Below, piece by piece: positions 15,091-28,415 of a stretch of 64,000 nt of DNA; the stretch's first letter is position 1, and the number at the start of each line of letters is the position of its first letter. The position numbers were made by a program, and so were the translations under genes. A model generated the notes under the pieces. The model was not told the DNA's origin. It ran no database searches and saw only the letters and a program-made list of their open reading frames with translations. This DNA is from Pseudomonas paralactis. Its GTDB lineage: Bacteria > Pseudomonadota > Gammaproteobacteria > Pseudomonadales > Pseudomonadaceae. The stretch spans positions 186,001-250,000 of the forward strand of contig NZ_JYLN01000002.1 of the NCBI RefSeq assembly GCF_001439735.1, in the 5' to 3' direction.

Positions 15091-16401
15091 ACCTTGATCG
15101 CAAGTCTGTGGCAACCAATGTAATTGCCCGTGATCCGTCGAGCTGGCCCACGACCCCGCAAGGGTTGGGACAGCCAGCAATTGTTCACCCCGGTAGACCA
15201 GCGGCAATCTGCCACGGACAAAGCCGGGCAAGCCGCTTTCGTTGAGCAGGCGCTTGAGGTCGCGATGACCTCGCCCCGGCACTTCGATGACTTCGCCGCC
15301 CTGCCGATAACGGATCACCAAAACACCAGATGGTGCCTTGCCAGCGAACCTGAGTTGACCGTTGCCGGGTAACTCTAGTGGGTTTTGCGCATCGGGCCAG
15401 CTCACCGGCGCGTGGGAAAATTCGGACCATGATGAAGGCAGCCACCAGATGCGCTCACCGCTGCGATGCAGTTGGCCGTCGGCCAGACGCCACACCGGCT
15501 GCGCATCATTCTTTGCATCGCGCAGGGCATACCAACCGGCCCAGTGGTCACTGTCGGGCAAACGGGTCAGCGGTGTCAGCCAATGCCGCAGGGCATTACG
15601 TTGGCGGGCATCGGACAGTTCGCGCAACGGCGCAAGCGCCAGGGACGGCAAAGGCAACCAGGGAAACGCTGAAGGCTGATCGGCACGCTGCAGATCCATC
15701 AGCGCCAATTCGTCGAGCAGCCCTTGAGCCTCAGCCATGTGTTCAGCCGTGCGAGCCAGGTGGGTGATCGCCTGGGGCCAGCGCTCCGTCACGGTAGGGA
15801 GTACACGGTGACGCAGATAATTGCGGGAAAACCGGGAATCAACGTTGGAGGGGTCTTCGATCCACTGCAACTGATGCTGATGGGCGTAGGCTTCCAGCTC
15901 GCTACGGGAGAACGCCAGCAACGGCCGCACCAAGCGGCCTTGGGCCAAGGGGCGATGCTCAGGCATAGCCGCCAACCCTCGCACACCGGCGCCACGCAGC
16001 AGGCGAAACAGCAGGGTTTCGGCTTGATCGTCGCGATGCTGGCCAGTGAAAAGCACCTCCCCTGCCCCCATGATTTGCATGAACGCTTGGTAGCGCGCAT
16101 CGCGCGCCGCACGTTCAAGGCTCGCGCCGGGCCTCACCTGCACACGCATGACGCGCAAAGGTACGCCCAGGCTGTCGCAGACCGATCGGCAATGAGCAGG
16201 CCACGCATCGGCAGCAGCTTGCAGGCCATGGTGGACATGGACGGCGCTGACAGGAGGCAGATTTTCGATTTTGGCCAGTGAGGCCATGAGGTGCAGCAGG
16301 ACGGTGGAGTCGAGACCGCCGGAGAATGCGATATGCCAGGCCGGCGCGTTGCGCCAGGGGGCCAGGGTGTGCAGGAGTATGGCCGGCAGGGTTGGTTTCA
16401 T
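15082..16401 (-). CDS. tilS: tRNA(Ile)-lysidine synthetase
   Basis: Adds lysine to C34 of the tRNA-Ile CAU anticodon, changing it to an AUA-decoding tRNA; essential. The PP-loop ATP-pyrophosphatase motif SGGLDS is at residues 27-32. The family HHGLQAAAD and GQHRDDQAETLLFRLLRGAG segments follow, with a C-terminal TilS domain ending near the stop. 439 residues from the ATG at 16401 (a GTG one codon earlier is also open). Lies between accA and pyrG, as in P. aeruginosa. Confidence 0.96.
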   Translation of the reverse strand: MKPTLPAILLHTLAPWRNAPAWHIAFSGGLDSTVLLHLMASLAKIENLPPVSAVHVHHGLQAAADAWPAHCRSVCDSLGVPLRVMRVQVRPGASLERAARDARYQAFMQIMGAGEVLFTGQHRDDQAETLLFRLLRGAGVRGLAAMPEHRPLAQGRLVRPLLAFSRSELEAYAHQHQLQWIEDPSNVDSRFSRNYLRHRVLPTVTERWPQAITHLARTAEHMAEAQGLLDELALMDLQRADQPSAFPWLPLPSLALAPLRELSDARQRNALRHWLTPLTRLPDSDHWAGWYALRDAKNDAQPVWRLADGQLHRSGERIWWLPSSWSEFSHAPVSWPDAQNPLELPGNGQLRFAGKAPSGVLVIRYRQGGEVIEVPGRGHRDLKRLLNESGLPGFVRGRLPLVYRGEQLLAVPTLAGSWASSTDHGQLHWLPQTCDQGLS

Positions 16402-16454
16402 CACACGTCACCGCCGCAAAGCTGGAATACGTTCGTCAGCATATACAAAGCAAA

Positions 16455-16542
16455 TGTGGGAGCCGGGCTTGCCCGCGATGCAGGCACCTCGGTGTATCAG
16501 TGATACCAAGGTGATGCTATCGCAGGCAAGCCAGCTCCCACA
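16455..16542. repeat. REPIN (inverted REP pair), GTGGGAGC class, copy 1
   Basis: Arms TGTGGGAGC...GGCTTGCC and its inverse end in GCTCCCACA, 88 bp in all, between tilS and accA. The left arm differs from the other copies (CCGGGCTTGCCCGC), so the outer stem is imperfect. Shares the GATGCAGGCACCTCGG and GTGATGCTATCGCAGG inner blocks with the other three copies. Confidence 0.9.
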
Positions 16543-16575
16543 CAAGCCGGCTACCACATTGGGTACAGCGTCGAC

Positions 16576-17523
16576 TTAGAGGCCGTAGCTCATCAGGCGC
16601 TCGTAACGACGAGCCAGCAGCGCTTCGTTATCCAGCTTCTTGAGCATCGCCAGTTGCGAGCCCAACTCGGCACGGATGGTCGCGGCAGCGGCAGCCGGGT
16701 CACGGTGGGCGCCGCCCAGTGGCTCGGCGATGACCTTGTCCACGATACCCAGGCCTTTGAGGCGATCGGCGGTGATGCCCATGGCTTCGGCAGCGTCCGG
16801 CGCCTTTTCGGCGGTTTTCCACAGGATCGAGGCACAACCTTCCGGCGAGATCACCGCGTAGGTCGAGTACTGCAACATATTCAGTTGGTCGCAGACACCA
16901 ATGGCCAAGGCACCGCCGGAACCACCTTCACCGATTACGGTGGCGATGATCGGGGTTTTCAGGCGAGCCATGACGCGCAGGTTCCAGGCAATCGCTTCGC
17001 TCTGGTTGCGCTCTTCGGCGTCGATACCCGGGTATGCGCCCGGCGTGTCGATGAAGGTCAGGATCGGCATCTTGAAGCGCTCGGCCATTTCCATCAGGCG
17101 GCACGCCTTGCGGTAGCCTTCCGGACGCGGCATACCGAAGTTGCGACGGACTTTCTCGCGCACTTCACGGCCTTTCTGATGGCCGATCACCATTACCGGC
17201 TGGTCGTCCAGGCGAGCGATACCGCCCACAATGGCCGCGTCGTCGGAGAAGTGGCGGTCGCCGTGCAGTTCATCGAACTCGGTGAAGATGTGTTCGATGT
17301 AGTCCAGAGTGTACGGACGGCGCGGGTGGCGAGCCAGGCGCGCGATCTGCCAACTGGTCAGCTTGCCGAAAATGTCTTCGGTGAGCGTGCTGCTTTTGTC
17401 TTGCAGGCGAGCGATTTCGTCGCCGATATTCAGCGAATTGTCATTGCCGACCAGGCGCAGCTCTTCGATCTTGGCTTGCAGGTCAGCGATCGGCTGTTCG
17501 AAATCAAGAAAATTCGGGTTCAT
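16576..17523 (-). CDS. accA: acetyl-CoA carboxylase carboxyltransferase subunit alpha
   Basis: Carboxyltransferase alpha chain, which with AccD transfers CO2 from carboxybiotin to acetyl-CoA in the first step of fatty acid synthesis. Starts [19 protein letters not shown], has the crotonase-fold glycine motifs [12 protein letters not shown] and [11 protein letters not shown], and ends at 315 residues, normal for the family. Lies 128 bp downstream of dnaE on the same strand. The gap shows no gene. Confidence 0.98.
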   Translation of the reverse strand: MNPNFLDFEQPIADLQAKIEELRLVGNDNSLNIGDEIARLQDKSSTLTEDIFGKLTSWQIARLARHPRRPYTLDYIEHIFTEFDELHGDRHFSDDAAIVGGIARLDDQPVMVIGHQKGREVREKVRRNFGMPRPEGYRKACRLMEMAERFKMPILTFIDTPGAYPGIDAEERNQSEAIAWNLRVMARLKTPIIATVIGEGGSGGALAIGVCDQLNMLQYSTYAVISPEGCASILWKTAEKAPDAAEAMGITADRLKGLGIVDKVIAEPLGGAHRDPAAAAATIRAELGSQLAMLKKLDNEALLARRYERLMSYGL

Positions 17524-17651
17524 AAGCGTCCGTCTTGGGTCGACGGCCAGGGAGTGCCTGGCCAGCCGGTTGTCTATTCGCGCCCTACCTTAAGGGAGAG
17601 GCGCGTTTAGGTCGAGATTAAATGTTCAGCCGAGGTCAGGGGTGCTGACCG

Positions 17652-21173
<3,522 letters not shown>

Positions 21174-21196
21174 AGTGATCCTGTCTTGATACATGA

Positions 21197-21226
21197 AAAC
21201 AACAAGGCCCGGATTGTACCGGGCCT
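21197..21226 (-). terminator. intrinsic terminator between rnhB and dnaE
   Basis: AGGCCCGG and CCGGGCCT (8 bp perfect, 6-nt loop) are followed on the minus strand by TGTTGTTTTC. It lies 24 bp after the rnhB stop and ends upstream of dnaE, so it could separate the lpx-rnhB transcript from dnaE or attenuate it. Confidence 0.65.
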
Positions 21227-21249
21227 GGGTAAAAACATCAGCCTTGCTG

Positions 21250-21882
21250 CTAAACCTCGATCAGGCTCTCACGCGCCTCATAAGCCTGGCGCACCGGGGC
21301 AAACGAGCGGCGATGGATCGGGGTGGGGCCGAGCCGAGCCAGGGCTTCCAGATGAACGGGCGTCGGATAGCCTTTATGGCCGCCAATACCGTAGCCGGGA
21401 TAGATCAACTCGAACGCAGCCATTTCACGATCACGGCTGACCTTGGCCAGGATCGAAGCGGCGGCAATGGCTGGAACCTTGCTATCGCCCTTGACCACCG
21501 CTTCCGACGGCATTGTCAGCTTCGGGCAACGGTTGCCGTCGATCATCGCCATTTTCGGGGTGATATGCAGCCCTTCAACGGCACGCTGCATGGCTAACAT
21601 CGTCGCATGGAGGATATTGAGCTCGTCGATTTCTTCGACTTCAGCCCGGGCGATATGCCAGCTCAGAGCCTTTTCACAGATCTCGTCATAAAGCTTTTCG
21701 CGACGGGCCTCGGTGAGCTTTTTCGAATCATTGAGGCCCAGGATCGGACGGTTCGGGTCCAGGATCACCGCCGCCGTCACCACTGCGCCACACAGTGGGC
21801 CGCGCCCTACTTCGTCAACACCGGCCACCAGCTCGTGGGCTTGGGCAACCAGGCTGAAATCCAGACCCATTTGCGTGGTCAT
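21250..21882 (-). CDS. rnhB: ribonuclease HII
   Basis: Cleaves RNA in RNA-DNA hybrids, including single ribonucleotides in DNA. The acidic DEXD-type active site is visible in [13 protein letters not shown] (Asp and Glu near residues 21-22), with later carboxylates in MIDGN and the [14 protein letters not shown] signature. 210 residues is typical. It overlaps the end of lpxB by 4 bp, which matches the lpxA-lpxB-rnhB-dnaE order common to gammaproteobacteria. Confidence 0.97.
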   Translation of the reverse strand: MTTQMGLDFSLVAQAHELVAGVDEVGRGPLCGAVVTAAVILDPNRPILGLNDSKKLTEARREKLYDEICEKALSWHIARAEVEEIDELNILHATMLAMQRAVEGLHITPKMAMIDGNRCPKLTMPSEAVVKGDSKVPAIAAASILAKVSRDREMAAFELIYPGYGIGGHKGYPTPVHLEALARLGPTPIHRRSFAPVRQAYEARESLIEV

Positions 21883-23018
21883 AAGGCTTCCTGTTTATGG
21901 CCGATCAAGGTCAGAACGGCGTCGGCCGCCTGGTTCGAGGCATCACGACGCAGGGTGCGGTGAATATCATCGAAACCACGGGTCTGCTCTTCGCCGCCAT
22001 CAATCAGGGGTAGTAGGGTTTGCGCAAGCGCTTCGGGCGTTGCATCGTCCTGCAGCAACTCCGGCACCAGCAGGCGCTGAGCCAGCAAATTGGGCAGTGA
22101 GATGTAAGGGCTCTTGACCATGCGCTTGAGAATCCAGAAGGTCAGCGGCGCCAGGCGATAGGCTACAACCATTGGCCGCTTGTACAGCAAGGCCTCAAGG
22201 GTGGCCGTGCCCGAGGCGATCAACACCGCATCGCAGGCTGCCAGGGCCAGGTGGGACTGACCGTCGAGCAGAGTCAGCGGCAGGTTGCGACCTTCCAGCA
22301 GCGTCTCGATCTGTGCGCGGCGCTGCGGGCTGGCACACGGCAGCACAAAGCGCACCTCCGGCTTTTGTGCCTGCAGGCGTTCGGCGGCATCAAAAAACAG
22401 CGCGCCCAGGCGCCCTACCTCACCGCCACGACTGCCCGGCATCAACGCCACCAACGGGCCATCGGGCAAGCCCAGTTCGGCACGCGCGGCAGCACGATCG
22501 GCTTGCAATGGAATGGCATCGGCCAGGGTATGACCGACAAACCGCACCGGTACGCCCTTCTCTTCGTAGAACCTGGCTTCGAACGGCAACAGGGTCAACA
22601 TCAGGTCGCAGCCTTCGCGGATCTTCAACACACGCTTCTGCCGCCACGCCCATACGGATGGGCTGACATAGTGCACGGTCTTGATTCCGGCCTGACGCAA
22701 TTTGAGCTCGATATTGAGTGTGAAATCCGGCGCATCGATGCCGATAAAGACGTCGGGCTTTTCATCGATCAGCGTCTTGATCAGCAGCTTGCGGCGAGCG
22801 AGCAGCTCACGCAGGCGCCCCAACACTTCCACCAACCCCATGACCGACAACCGCTCCATAGGGAAGTAGGAAGCAAGCCCTTCGGCCTGCATCAGCGGCC
22901 CACCCACGCCGATAAACTCCACCGCAGGATGCCGGGCCTTGAGGGCTCGCATCAAGCCGGCACCCAGAATATCGCCGGAAGCTTCACCCGCCACAAGCGC
23001 AATACGCAGATTGGCCAT
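21879..23018 (-). CDS. lpxB: lipid-A-disaccharide synthase
   Basis: Family 19 glycosyltransferase joining UDP-2,3-diacylglucosamine and lipid X in lipid A synthesis. The N-terminal [14 protein letters not shown] motif, [21 protein letters not shown] and the nucleotide-binding LPGSRGGEV are all present. 379 residues is standard. It lies 2 bp after lpxA and overlaps rnhB by 4 bp. Confidence 0.98.
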   Translation of the reverse strand: MANLRIALVAGEASGDILGAGLMRALKARHPAVEFIGVGGPLMQAEGLASYFPMERLSVMGLVEVLGRLRELLARRKLLIKTLIDEKPDVFIGIDAPDFTLNIELKLRQAGIKTVHYVSPSVWAWRQKRVLKIREGCDLMLTLLPFEARFYEEKGVPVRFVGHTLADAIPLQADRAAARAELGLPDGPLVALMPGSRGGEVGRLGALFFDAAERLQAQKPEVRFVLPCASPQRRAQIETLLEGRNLPLTLLDGQSHLALAACDAVLIASGTATLEALLYKRPMVVAYRLAPLTFWILKRMVKSPYISLPNLLAQRLLVPELLQDDATPEALAQTLLPLIDGGEEQTRGFDDIHRTLRRDASNQAADAVLTLIGHKQEAL

Positions 23019-23020
23019 GA

Positions 23021-23797
23021 TCAGCGGGTGATGCCGCGGGTCGACGCCTGGATCGAGTCACGGAACACCGCGACTTCCGGAAACAGGGTTGCCGGCTCGG
23101 TCAGTTCGGTCAGCGCCTGCTCAACCGTCAACCCCTGGCGGTAAACCGTCTTGTAGGCACGGCGCAGAGCGTGGATCGCCTCTTCGCTGAAACCGCGACG
23201 GCGCATGCCCTCGAAATTCATGCTGCGAGCCTCGGCAGGGTTGCCGAACACCGTCACGAATGCAGGGACATCCTTGCCAATGGCGGTACCCATGCCGGAA
23301 AAGCTGTGGGCGCCGATGTGGCAATACTGATGCACCAGGGTGAAACCGGAGAGGATCGCCCAGTCGTCAACGTGCACATGGCCTGCCAACGCGGTGTTGT
23401 TGACCAGGATGCAATGGTTGCCGATCACGCTGTCATGGCCGATGTGGGCATAGGCCATAACCAGGTTGTGATCCCCCAACGTGGTTTCGGCGCGATCCTG
23501 CACGGTGCCACGGTGGATGGTGACGCCTTCACGGATGATGTTGTGGTCACCGATTACCAGGCGCGTTTCTTCACCCTTGTACTTCATGTCCGGGGTGTCT
23601 TCGCCTACCGAGGAAAACTGGTAGATACGATTGTGTTTGCCAATACGGGTCGGACCTTTAAGGATCACGTGTGGCCCGATGACAGTCCCCTCGCCGATTT
23701 CCACACCTGCGCCGACGATCGACCAAGGGCCGACCTCAACGTCGGCGGCCAGTACGGCCGACGGATCGATGATTGCGCGAGGGTCAATCAAACTCAT
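23021..23797 (-). CDS. lpxA: acyl-ACP--UDP-N-acetylglucosamine O-acyltransferase
   Basis: First step of lipid A synthesis: transfers 3-hydroxyacyl from ACP to UDP-GlcNAc. 258 residues from [16 protein letters not shown]. The left-handed beta-helix hexapeptide repeats are clear ([20 protein letters not shown], split over several turns), with the catalytic His in the [14 protein letters not shown] region near residue 120-125. The upstream extension to 23863 is the antisense-free overlap with fabZ and was rejected. Overlaps the fabZ stop by 4 bp. Confidence 0.97.
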   Translation of the reverse strand: MSLIDPRAIIDPSAVLAADVEVGPWSIVGAGVEIGEGTVIGPHVILKGPTRIGKHNRIYQFSSVGEDTPDMKYKGEETRLVIGDHNIIREGVTIHRGTVQDRAETTLGDHNLVMAYAHIGHDSVIGNHCILVNNTALAGHVHVDDWAILSGFTLVHQYCHIGAHSFSGMGTAIGKDVPAFVTVFGNPAEARSMNFEGMRRRGFSEEAIHALRRAYKTVYRQGLTVEQALTELTEPATLFPEVAVFRDSIQASTRGITR

Positions 23798-24234
23798 AGT
23801 TTGCGTTCCGCACAGATGATCTCGGCAGAGCACACCGGCTTGCCATCTACCGAGGCCTGGCATTCGAACTTCCAGATCTGGCGCTTGCAGCTGATGAACC
23901 TGGCTTCCAGGATCAACTGGTCACCCGGGGTGACCGGGTTGCGAAAACGCAGCTTGTCGGAGCCCACGAAATAGTAAAGCGTGCCGTCGGCAGGCTTGAG
24001 GTCGAGCATTTTGAAACCAAGGATACCGGCAGCCTGGGCCATCGCTTCGATGATCAACACGCCCGGCATGATTGGATGCGCAGGGAAGTGACCGTTGAAG
24101 AATGGTTCGTTGATGCTGACATTCTTGTAGGCACGAATGCGCTTTTCCTCGACGTTGAGGTCCACTACGCGGTCCACCAGCAGGAACGGGTAACGGTGAG
24201 GCAGGTATTCGCGAATCTCGTTGATGTCCATCAT
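23794..24234 (-). CDS. fabZ: 3-hydroxyacyl-ACP dehydratase FabZ
   Basis: Hot-dog-fold dehydratase of type II fatty acid synthesis. The catalytic His49 is in [15 protein letters not shown] and Glu63 in [10 protein letters not shown]. 146 residues from [16 protein letters not shown], the usual Pseudomonas length; the next ATG (24231) is equally possible. Sits inside lpxD-fabZ-lpxA-lpxB. This arrangement links fatty acid and lipid A synthesis, which compete for 3-hydroxyacyl-ACP. Confidence 0.97.
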   Translation of the reverse strand: MMDINEIREYLPHRYPFLLVDRVVDLNVEEKRIRAYKNVSINEPFFNGHFPAHPIMPGVLIIEAMAQAAGILGFKMLDLKPADGTLYYFVGSDKLRFRNPVTPGDQLILEARFISCKRQIWKFECQASVDGKPVCSAEIICAERKL

Positions 24235-24345
24235 TTCGGGGGGAAGCCTGTAATAAAGATTGGGGGCGGGCGAACTAAGCGCACGCCCCGCTAGCAAATC
24301 AAGGGGGCAGTCCAGCGGCTGTGCACACTTGATATGGAAATGGTA

Positions 24346-25401
24346 TCAGCCTTCAGATGAAGCATTACCGCCAGGGGTCACGTCCCCAACACGCTTTTCC
24401 AGCTGTTTGATACGTCGTGCCATGTCGTCGATCTTCCTCAAACGCGCCGCGCTCTTGCGCCATTCTGCCGCAGGTTGCATGGCGGTACCGGAAGAATAGG
24501 CCCCCGGCTCGGTAATCGAGTGAGTCACCATGGTCATACCGGTGATGAAGACGTTGTCGCAAATATCGATATGCCCCACCAGCCCAACGCCGCCGGCGAG
24601 CATGCAATGCTTGCCGATCCTGGTGCTGCCGGAGATGCCCACGCAGGCCGCCATGGCGGTGTGATCGCCAATCTGAACGTTGTGGGCGATCTGGATCTGG
24701 TTGTCGAGCTTCACGCCGTTACCGATCACCGTATCGGCCAAGGCCCCGCGATCCACCGCAGTGTTTACACCGATCTCCACGTCGTCGCCGATCAATACGC
24801 CGCCGACCTGGGCAATCTTGTGCCAGACACCTTTGGAGTTGGCAAAGCCAAAGCCTTCGCCACCGATAACGGCGCCGGATTGAATGACCACACGCTGACC
24901 AATACGCACATCGTGGTAGAGGGTGACACGTGGAGCCAGCCAGCCATCAGCACCGATTTCGCAGCGAGCGCCGATGAAACTGTGGGCACCCACGGTGACA
25001 CCGGCACCAATACGCGCCCCGCTCTCGATCACGGCAAACGCACCGATGCTGGCCGCCGGGTCAACCTGGGCACCTTCGGCGATCACGGCAGACGGGTGAA
25101 TACCGCCGGCCGCTTTCGGCTTGGGATCGAACAGGTGCGAGGCCTTGGCGTACGACAGGTACGGGTCGGCCACCACCAGCGCATCCCCGATAAACCCTTC
25201 GGCGTCAGCGGCCTTCAGCAACACGGCTGCGGCCTGGCAATCGACCAGGTATTTACGGTATTGGGGATTTGCGAGGAAGCTCAACTGAGCTGGGCCAGCC
25301 TCCTGCAAGGTGGCTAGCCCAGTGATTTCTTTCTCCTTGGAGCCACGCAATGTGGCTCCAAGGAACTCGGCCAACTCGCCGAGTTTGATAGTCGCTGTCA
25401 T
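24346..25401 (-). CDS. lpxD: UDP-3-O-(3-hydroxyacyl)glucosamine N-acyltransferase
   Basis: Third lipid A enzyme: N-acylates UDP-3-O-acylglucosamine. 351 residues: an N-terminal uridine-binding domain (about 1-100, [15 protein letters not shown]). A long hexapeptide beta-helix follows ([18 protein letters not shown]), with the catalytic His in the [16 protein letters not shown] region (about residue 240). The C-terminal helix ([18 protein letters not shown]) is present. Only 3 bp separate it from skp. Confidence 0.97.
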   Translation of the reverse strand: MTATIKLGELAEFLGATLRGSKEKEITGLATLQEAGPAQLSFLANPQYRKYLVDCQAAAVLLKAADAEGFIGDALVVADPYLSYAKASHLFDPKPKAAGGIHPSAVIAEGAQVDPAASIGAFAVIESGARIGAGVTVGAHSFIGARCEIGADGWLAPRVTLYHDVRIGQRVVIQSGAVIGGEGFGFANSKGVWHKIAQVGGVLIGDDVEIGVNTAVDRGALADTVIGNGVKLDNQIQIAHNVQIGDHTAMAACVGISGSTRIGKHCMLAGGVGLVGHIDICDNVFITGMTMVTHSITEPGAYSSGTAMQPAAEWRKSAARLRKIDDMARRIKQLEKRVGDVTPGGNASSEG

Positions 25402-25404
25402 GGT

Positions 25405-25908
25405 TTACTTCAGCTGGTTCATGCGCTCGATCACCTGACGGGTGATGTCGTATTGAGGCTTGACGTCGATCACGGCGCCACGCTCGAACACCAGGTCAAA
25501 GGCACCCTTCTTGATGACTTCTTCCACAGCGCTGTCCAATTTAGGCTTGAGCTGCTTGAGCATTTCGCGGTCGGCCACAGCCTTGGCTTCGTTCAGTTCC
25601 TTGGATTGGAACTGGTAGTCACGGGCCTTTTGCTTGAATTCAAGCTCCAGACGCTCGCGCTCGCCTTGCTGCATCTTGTCGCCACCGGCTACCAGACGGT
25701 CCTGGATACCCTTGGCGCTGCTTTCCAGCGTCTTGAGCTTGGTCAGTTGCGGACCGAATTTCTTCTCGGCATCCACGGCGTATCGCTTGGCCGCATCGGA
25801 TTCCAGCAGGGCCATCTGATAGTTCAGGACGGCGATTTTCATTTCGGCGAAGGCCGGGGTGGTTACCAGCACAGTGGCCAGCAGGACCAATTGAGTCAAC
25901 TTACGCAC
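25405..25908 (-). CDS. skp: periplasmic OmpH/Skp-family chaperone
   Basis: Periplasmic holdase that escorts unfolded outer-membrane proteins to the BAM complex. 167 residues with a clear signal peptide (MRKLTQLVLLATVLVTTPAFA, cleaved before EMK). Long charged helices follow (RLVAGGDKMQQGERERLELE), forming the Skp tentacles. Located between bamA and lpxD, its standard place in gammaproteobacteria. Confidence 0.93.
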   Translation of the reverse strand: MRKLTQLVLLATVLVTTPAFAEMKIAVLNYQMALLESDAAKRYAVDAEKKFGPQLTKLKTLESSAKGIQDRLVAGGDKMQQGERERLELEFKQKARDYQFQSKELNEAKAVADREMLKQLKPKLDSAVEEVIKKGAFDLVFERGAVIDVKPQYDITRQVIERMNQLK

Positions 25909-25953
25909 GATGTACTCCTACAGAATCCGTTGTCGTTATCTTGGGTCAGACGC

Positions 25954-28341
25954 TTAGAACGTCTGGCCGAGGGAGAATTGGAAAATCTGGGTTTCAGCGT
26001 TATCCGGTTTCTTGATCGGCATGGCCAGAGCAAAGCTCAACGGGCCCAGCGCAGTCACCCAGGTCACACCCACACCCACGGAGCTCGCCAGGTTGCTGAG
26101 GCTCACGTCGTTGCACTGGGTGTTGGACTTCAGCCCGCTTGGGTTCTTGATCTGCTCACACTTGGAGTCGAACACGTTACCCACGTCCCAGAAGACCGAA
26201 GTCCGCAGAGAACGCTGGTCCTTGACGAACGGCAGCGGGAACAGGATCTCGGCACCACCCTGGATCAACACGTTACCACCGAACGGCAGTGGATCATCGT
26301 CATCATCGCGGCGAGTACCGACGTTACCGGTTTGTTCAACACCGCGACTTGGCGTGCCACGAGGCCCCAGGGTGCTGTCCTTGAAGCCACGCACCGAGTT
26401 GAAACCACCAGCGTAGTAGTTCTCGTAGAACGGCAAACCATCGGTCGAACCATAACCATCGCCATAGCCCAGCTCAGTGTGCAGGCGCATGGTGTAGTTA
26501 TCGCTCAACGGCTGGAACAACTGGCCGCGGTAGTCGAGCTTGAAGAACGACAGGTCGCTGCCCGGCGTGGTGACTTCCGCAGTCAGGCTTTGGGAATGGC
26601 CACGGGTTGCCAGTACCCCTTTGTTCAGGGTCGACTCGGACCAGCCGGCAGACGCCTTGAAGTTCAGGAACTTGTCACCTTCACGGCGAGTGAAGTCGAA
26701 GATCTCATCCACGGTGTACACACCGGTCTTGATCTCGTCCTGCTGCGCAGTGATGCCGAAGGTCAGGCGTGAGGTTTCGCTGATCGGGTAGCCGATGTTG
26801 GCGCCCACACCCAGGCTGTCGATCGCATAGCTTGCAACGTCGACGTCGAGGTCTTTGTAGTCTGTGGTGCGGTAGAAGGCGTTGTAGCCCAGGCTCACAC
26901 CGTCCGCAGTCCAGTAGGGGTCGGTATAGCCGAAGTTGTATCGGCTCTGGTATTCGCTGCGAGTCAGGCCGATGGACACACGGTTACCGGTACCCAGGAA
27001 GTTGTTCTGGGTGATCGAGCCACCCAGGATCAGGCCGGCACTCTGTGCGAAGCCGACGCTGGCGGTGATCGAGCCCGATGCTTGCTCTTCAACGGCGTAG
27101 TTCACGTCAACCTGGTCATCCACACCCGGTACGGCCGGGGTTTCGACGTTGACTTCCTTGAAGAAGCCCAGACGTTCAAGACGGGTCTTGGACTGGTCGA
27201 TCAGGTAGGTCGAAGCCCAGCCACCTTCCATCTGGCGCATTTCACGACGCAGCACTTCGTCTGCTGACTTGGTGTTGCCACGGAAGTTGATGCGGTTTAC
27301 ATAAGCACGCTTGCCGGGGTCGACGACAAAGGTGATGTCCACGGTGTGGTCTTCATCATTCGGGGTCGGCACGCCGTTGACGTTGGCGAAGGTATAGCCT
27401 TCGTTACCCAGACGACGGGTGATGAGTTCGGACGTGGTAGTCATCAGCTTGCGCGAAAACACCTGGTCCTTCTGCACCAGCAGCAGGGACTTGACCTGGT
27501 CTTCAGGGACTTTCAAGTCACCACTGAGCTTGACGTCACGAACCTTGTACTTCTCGCCTTCGTTGACGTTGACGGTGATGTAGACGTGCTTCTTGTCCGG
27601 GGTGATGGACACCTGGGTCGAAGCGATGTCCATGTTGATGTAGCCACGGTCCAGGTAGTAGGAGCGCAGGCGTTCCAGGTCACCGGAAAGTTTTTCGCGG
27701 GCGTACTTGTCATCGTTCTTGAAGAACGACAACCAGTTGGTGGTCTTGAGTTCGAACAGGTCGATCAGGTCGTCATCAGCGAACTTGGTGTTGCCCACCA
27801 CGTTGATGTGCTGGATGGCGGCCACGGTGCCTTCGTTGATGTTGACCTTCAGGCCCACACGGTTACGAGGCTGCGGGATCACTTCGGTTTCCACGGTCGC
27901 GGAGTAGCGGCCCTGGGCAACGTACTGGCGTTGCAGCTCGTTACGCACACCTTCAAGGGTGGCGCGCTGGAAGATCTCGCCTTCGGCCAGGCCGGATTGC
28001 TTCAGGCCCTTCATCAGGTCTTCAGTGGAGATGGCCTTGTTACCTTCGATCGCGATACTCGCGACGGAAGGTCGTTCGACGACCGTGATGACCAGGACGT
28101 TGCCTTCGCGACCCAGTTGGATATCTTGAAAGAACCCGGTTTTGAACAGCGCACGAGTGGATTCCACCAGGCGACGATCATCCGCCTGTTCCCCGACGTT
28201 CAACGGCAAGGCACCAAAGACGCTACCCGCGGAAACCCGCTGGAGGCCGTTGACGCGAATATCGGAGATGGTGAAGGACTCGGCGTGAACTTCGGCGATC
28301 ATCAATACGGTGAGAACCGCAGTTAGCAGCAGACGTTTCAT
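25954..28341 (-). CDS. bamA: outer membrane protein assembly factor BamA
   Basis: Omp85-family core of the BAM machine that inserts beta-barrels into the outer membrane. 795 residues from MKRLLLTAVLTVLMIAEVHA (signal peptide). Five POTRA domains span about residues 22-420, beginning TISDIRVNGLQRVSAG. A 16-strand barrel follows, with the VRGF motif (NSVRGFKDSTLGPRG) conserved in loop 6 and a C-terminal aromatic residue (FSLGQTF). An in-frame extension to 28368 was rejected because it precedes the signal peptide. Confidence 0.98.
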   Translation of the reverse strand: MKRLLLTAVLTVLMIAEVHAESFTISDIRVNGLQRVSAGSVFGALPLNVGEQADDRRLVESTRALFKTGFFQDIQLGREGNVLVITVVERPSVASIAIEGNKAISTEDLMKGLKQSGLAEGEIFQRATLEGVRNELQRQYVAQGRYSATVETEVIPQPRNRVGLKVNINEGTVAAIQHINVVGNTKFADDDLIDLFELKTTNWLSFFKNDDKYAREKLSGDLERLRSYYLDRGYINMDIASTQVSITPDKKHVYITVNVNEGEKYKVRDVKLSGDLKVPEDQVKSLLLVQKDQVFSRKLMTTTSELITRRLGNEGYTFANVNGVPTPNDEDHTVDITFVVDPGKRAYVNRINFRGNTKSADEVLRREMRQMEGGWASTYLIDQSKTRLERLGFFKEVNVETPAVPGVDDQVDVNYAVEEQASGSITASVGFAQSAGLILGGSITQNNFLGTGNRVSIGLTRSEYQSRYNFGYTDPYWTADGVSLGYNAFYRTTDYKDLDVDVASYAIDSLGVGANIGYPISETSRLTFGITAQQDEIKTGVYTVDEIFDFTRREGDKFLNFKASAGWSESTLNKGVLATRGHSQSLTAEVTTPGSDLSFFKLDYRGQLFQPLSDNYTMRLHTELGYGDGYGSTDGLPFYENYYAGGFNSVRGFKDSTLGPRGTPSRGVEQTGNVGTRRDDDDDPLPFGGNVLIQGGAEILFPLPFVKDQRSLRTSVFWDVGNVFDSKCEQIKNPSGLKSNTQCNDVSLSNLASSVGVGVTWVTALGPLSFALAMPIKKPDNAETQIFQFSLGQTF

Positions 28342-28365
28342 GAAGTCCTTTCTTATTCCAACTGG

Positions 28366-28395
28366 CAATAAACAAACTGCCGCAAAATGCGGCAG
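28366..28395 (-). terminator. terminator-like hairpin between rseP and bamA
   Basis: CTGCCGC and GCGGCAG (7 bp perfect, 5-nt loop) are followed on the minus strand by TTTGTTTATT. It lies 20 bp after the rseP stop and ends just upstream of bamA, so it may modulate readthrough from rseP into bamA. Confidence 0.6.
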
Positions 28396-28415
28396 ATTCG
28401 CAATTCAGCGAAGCG

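Noticed and set aside
16402..16575. Possible small gene in the tilS-accA gap
   Set aside because: The open frames here are only the REPIN read as protein; no start with a ribosome-binding site.
25453..26772. 439-residue plus-strand open frame
   Set aside because: Runs antisense across skp and bamA and shares no motif with any family.
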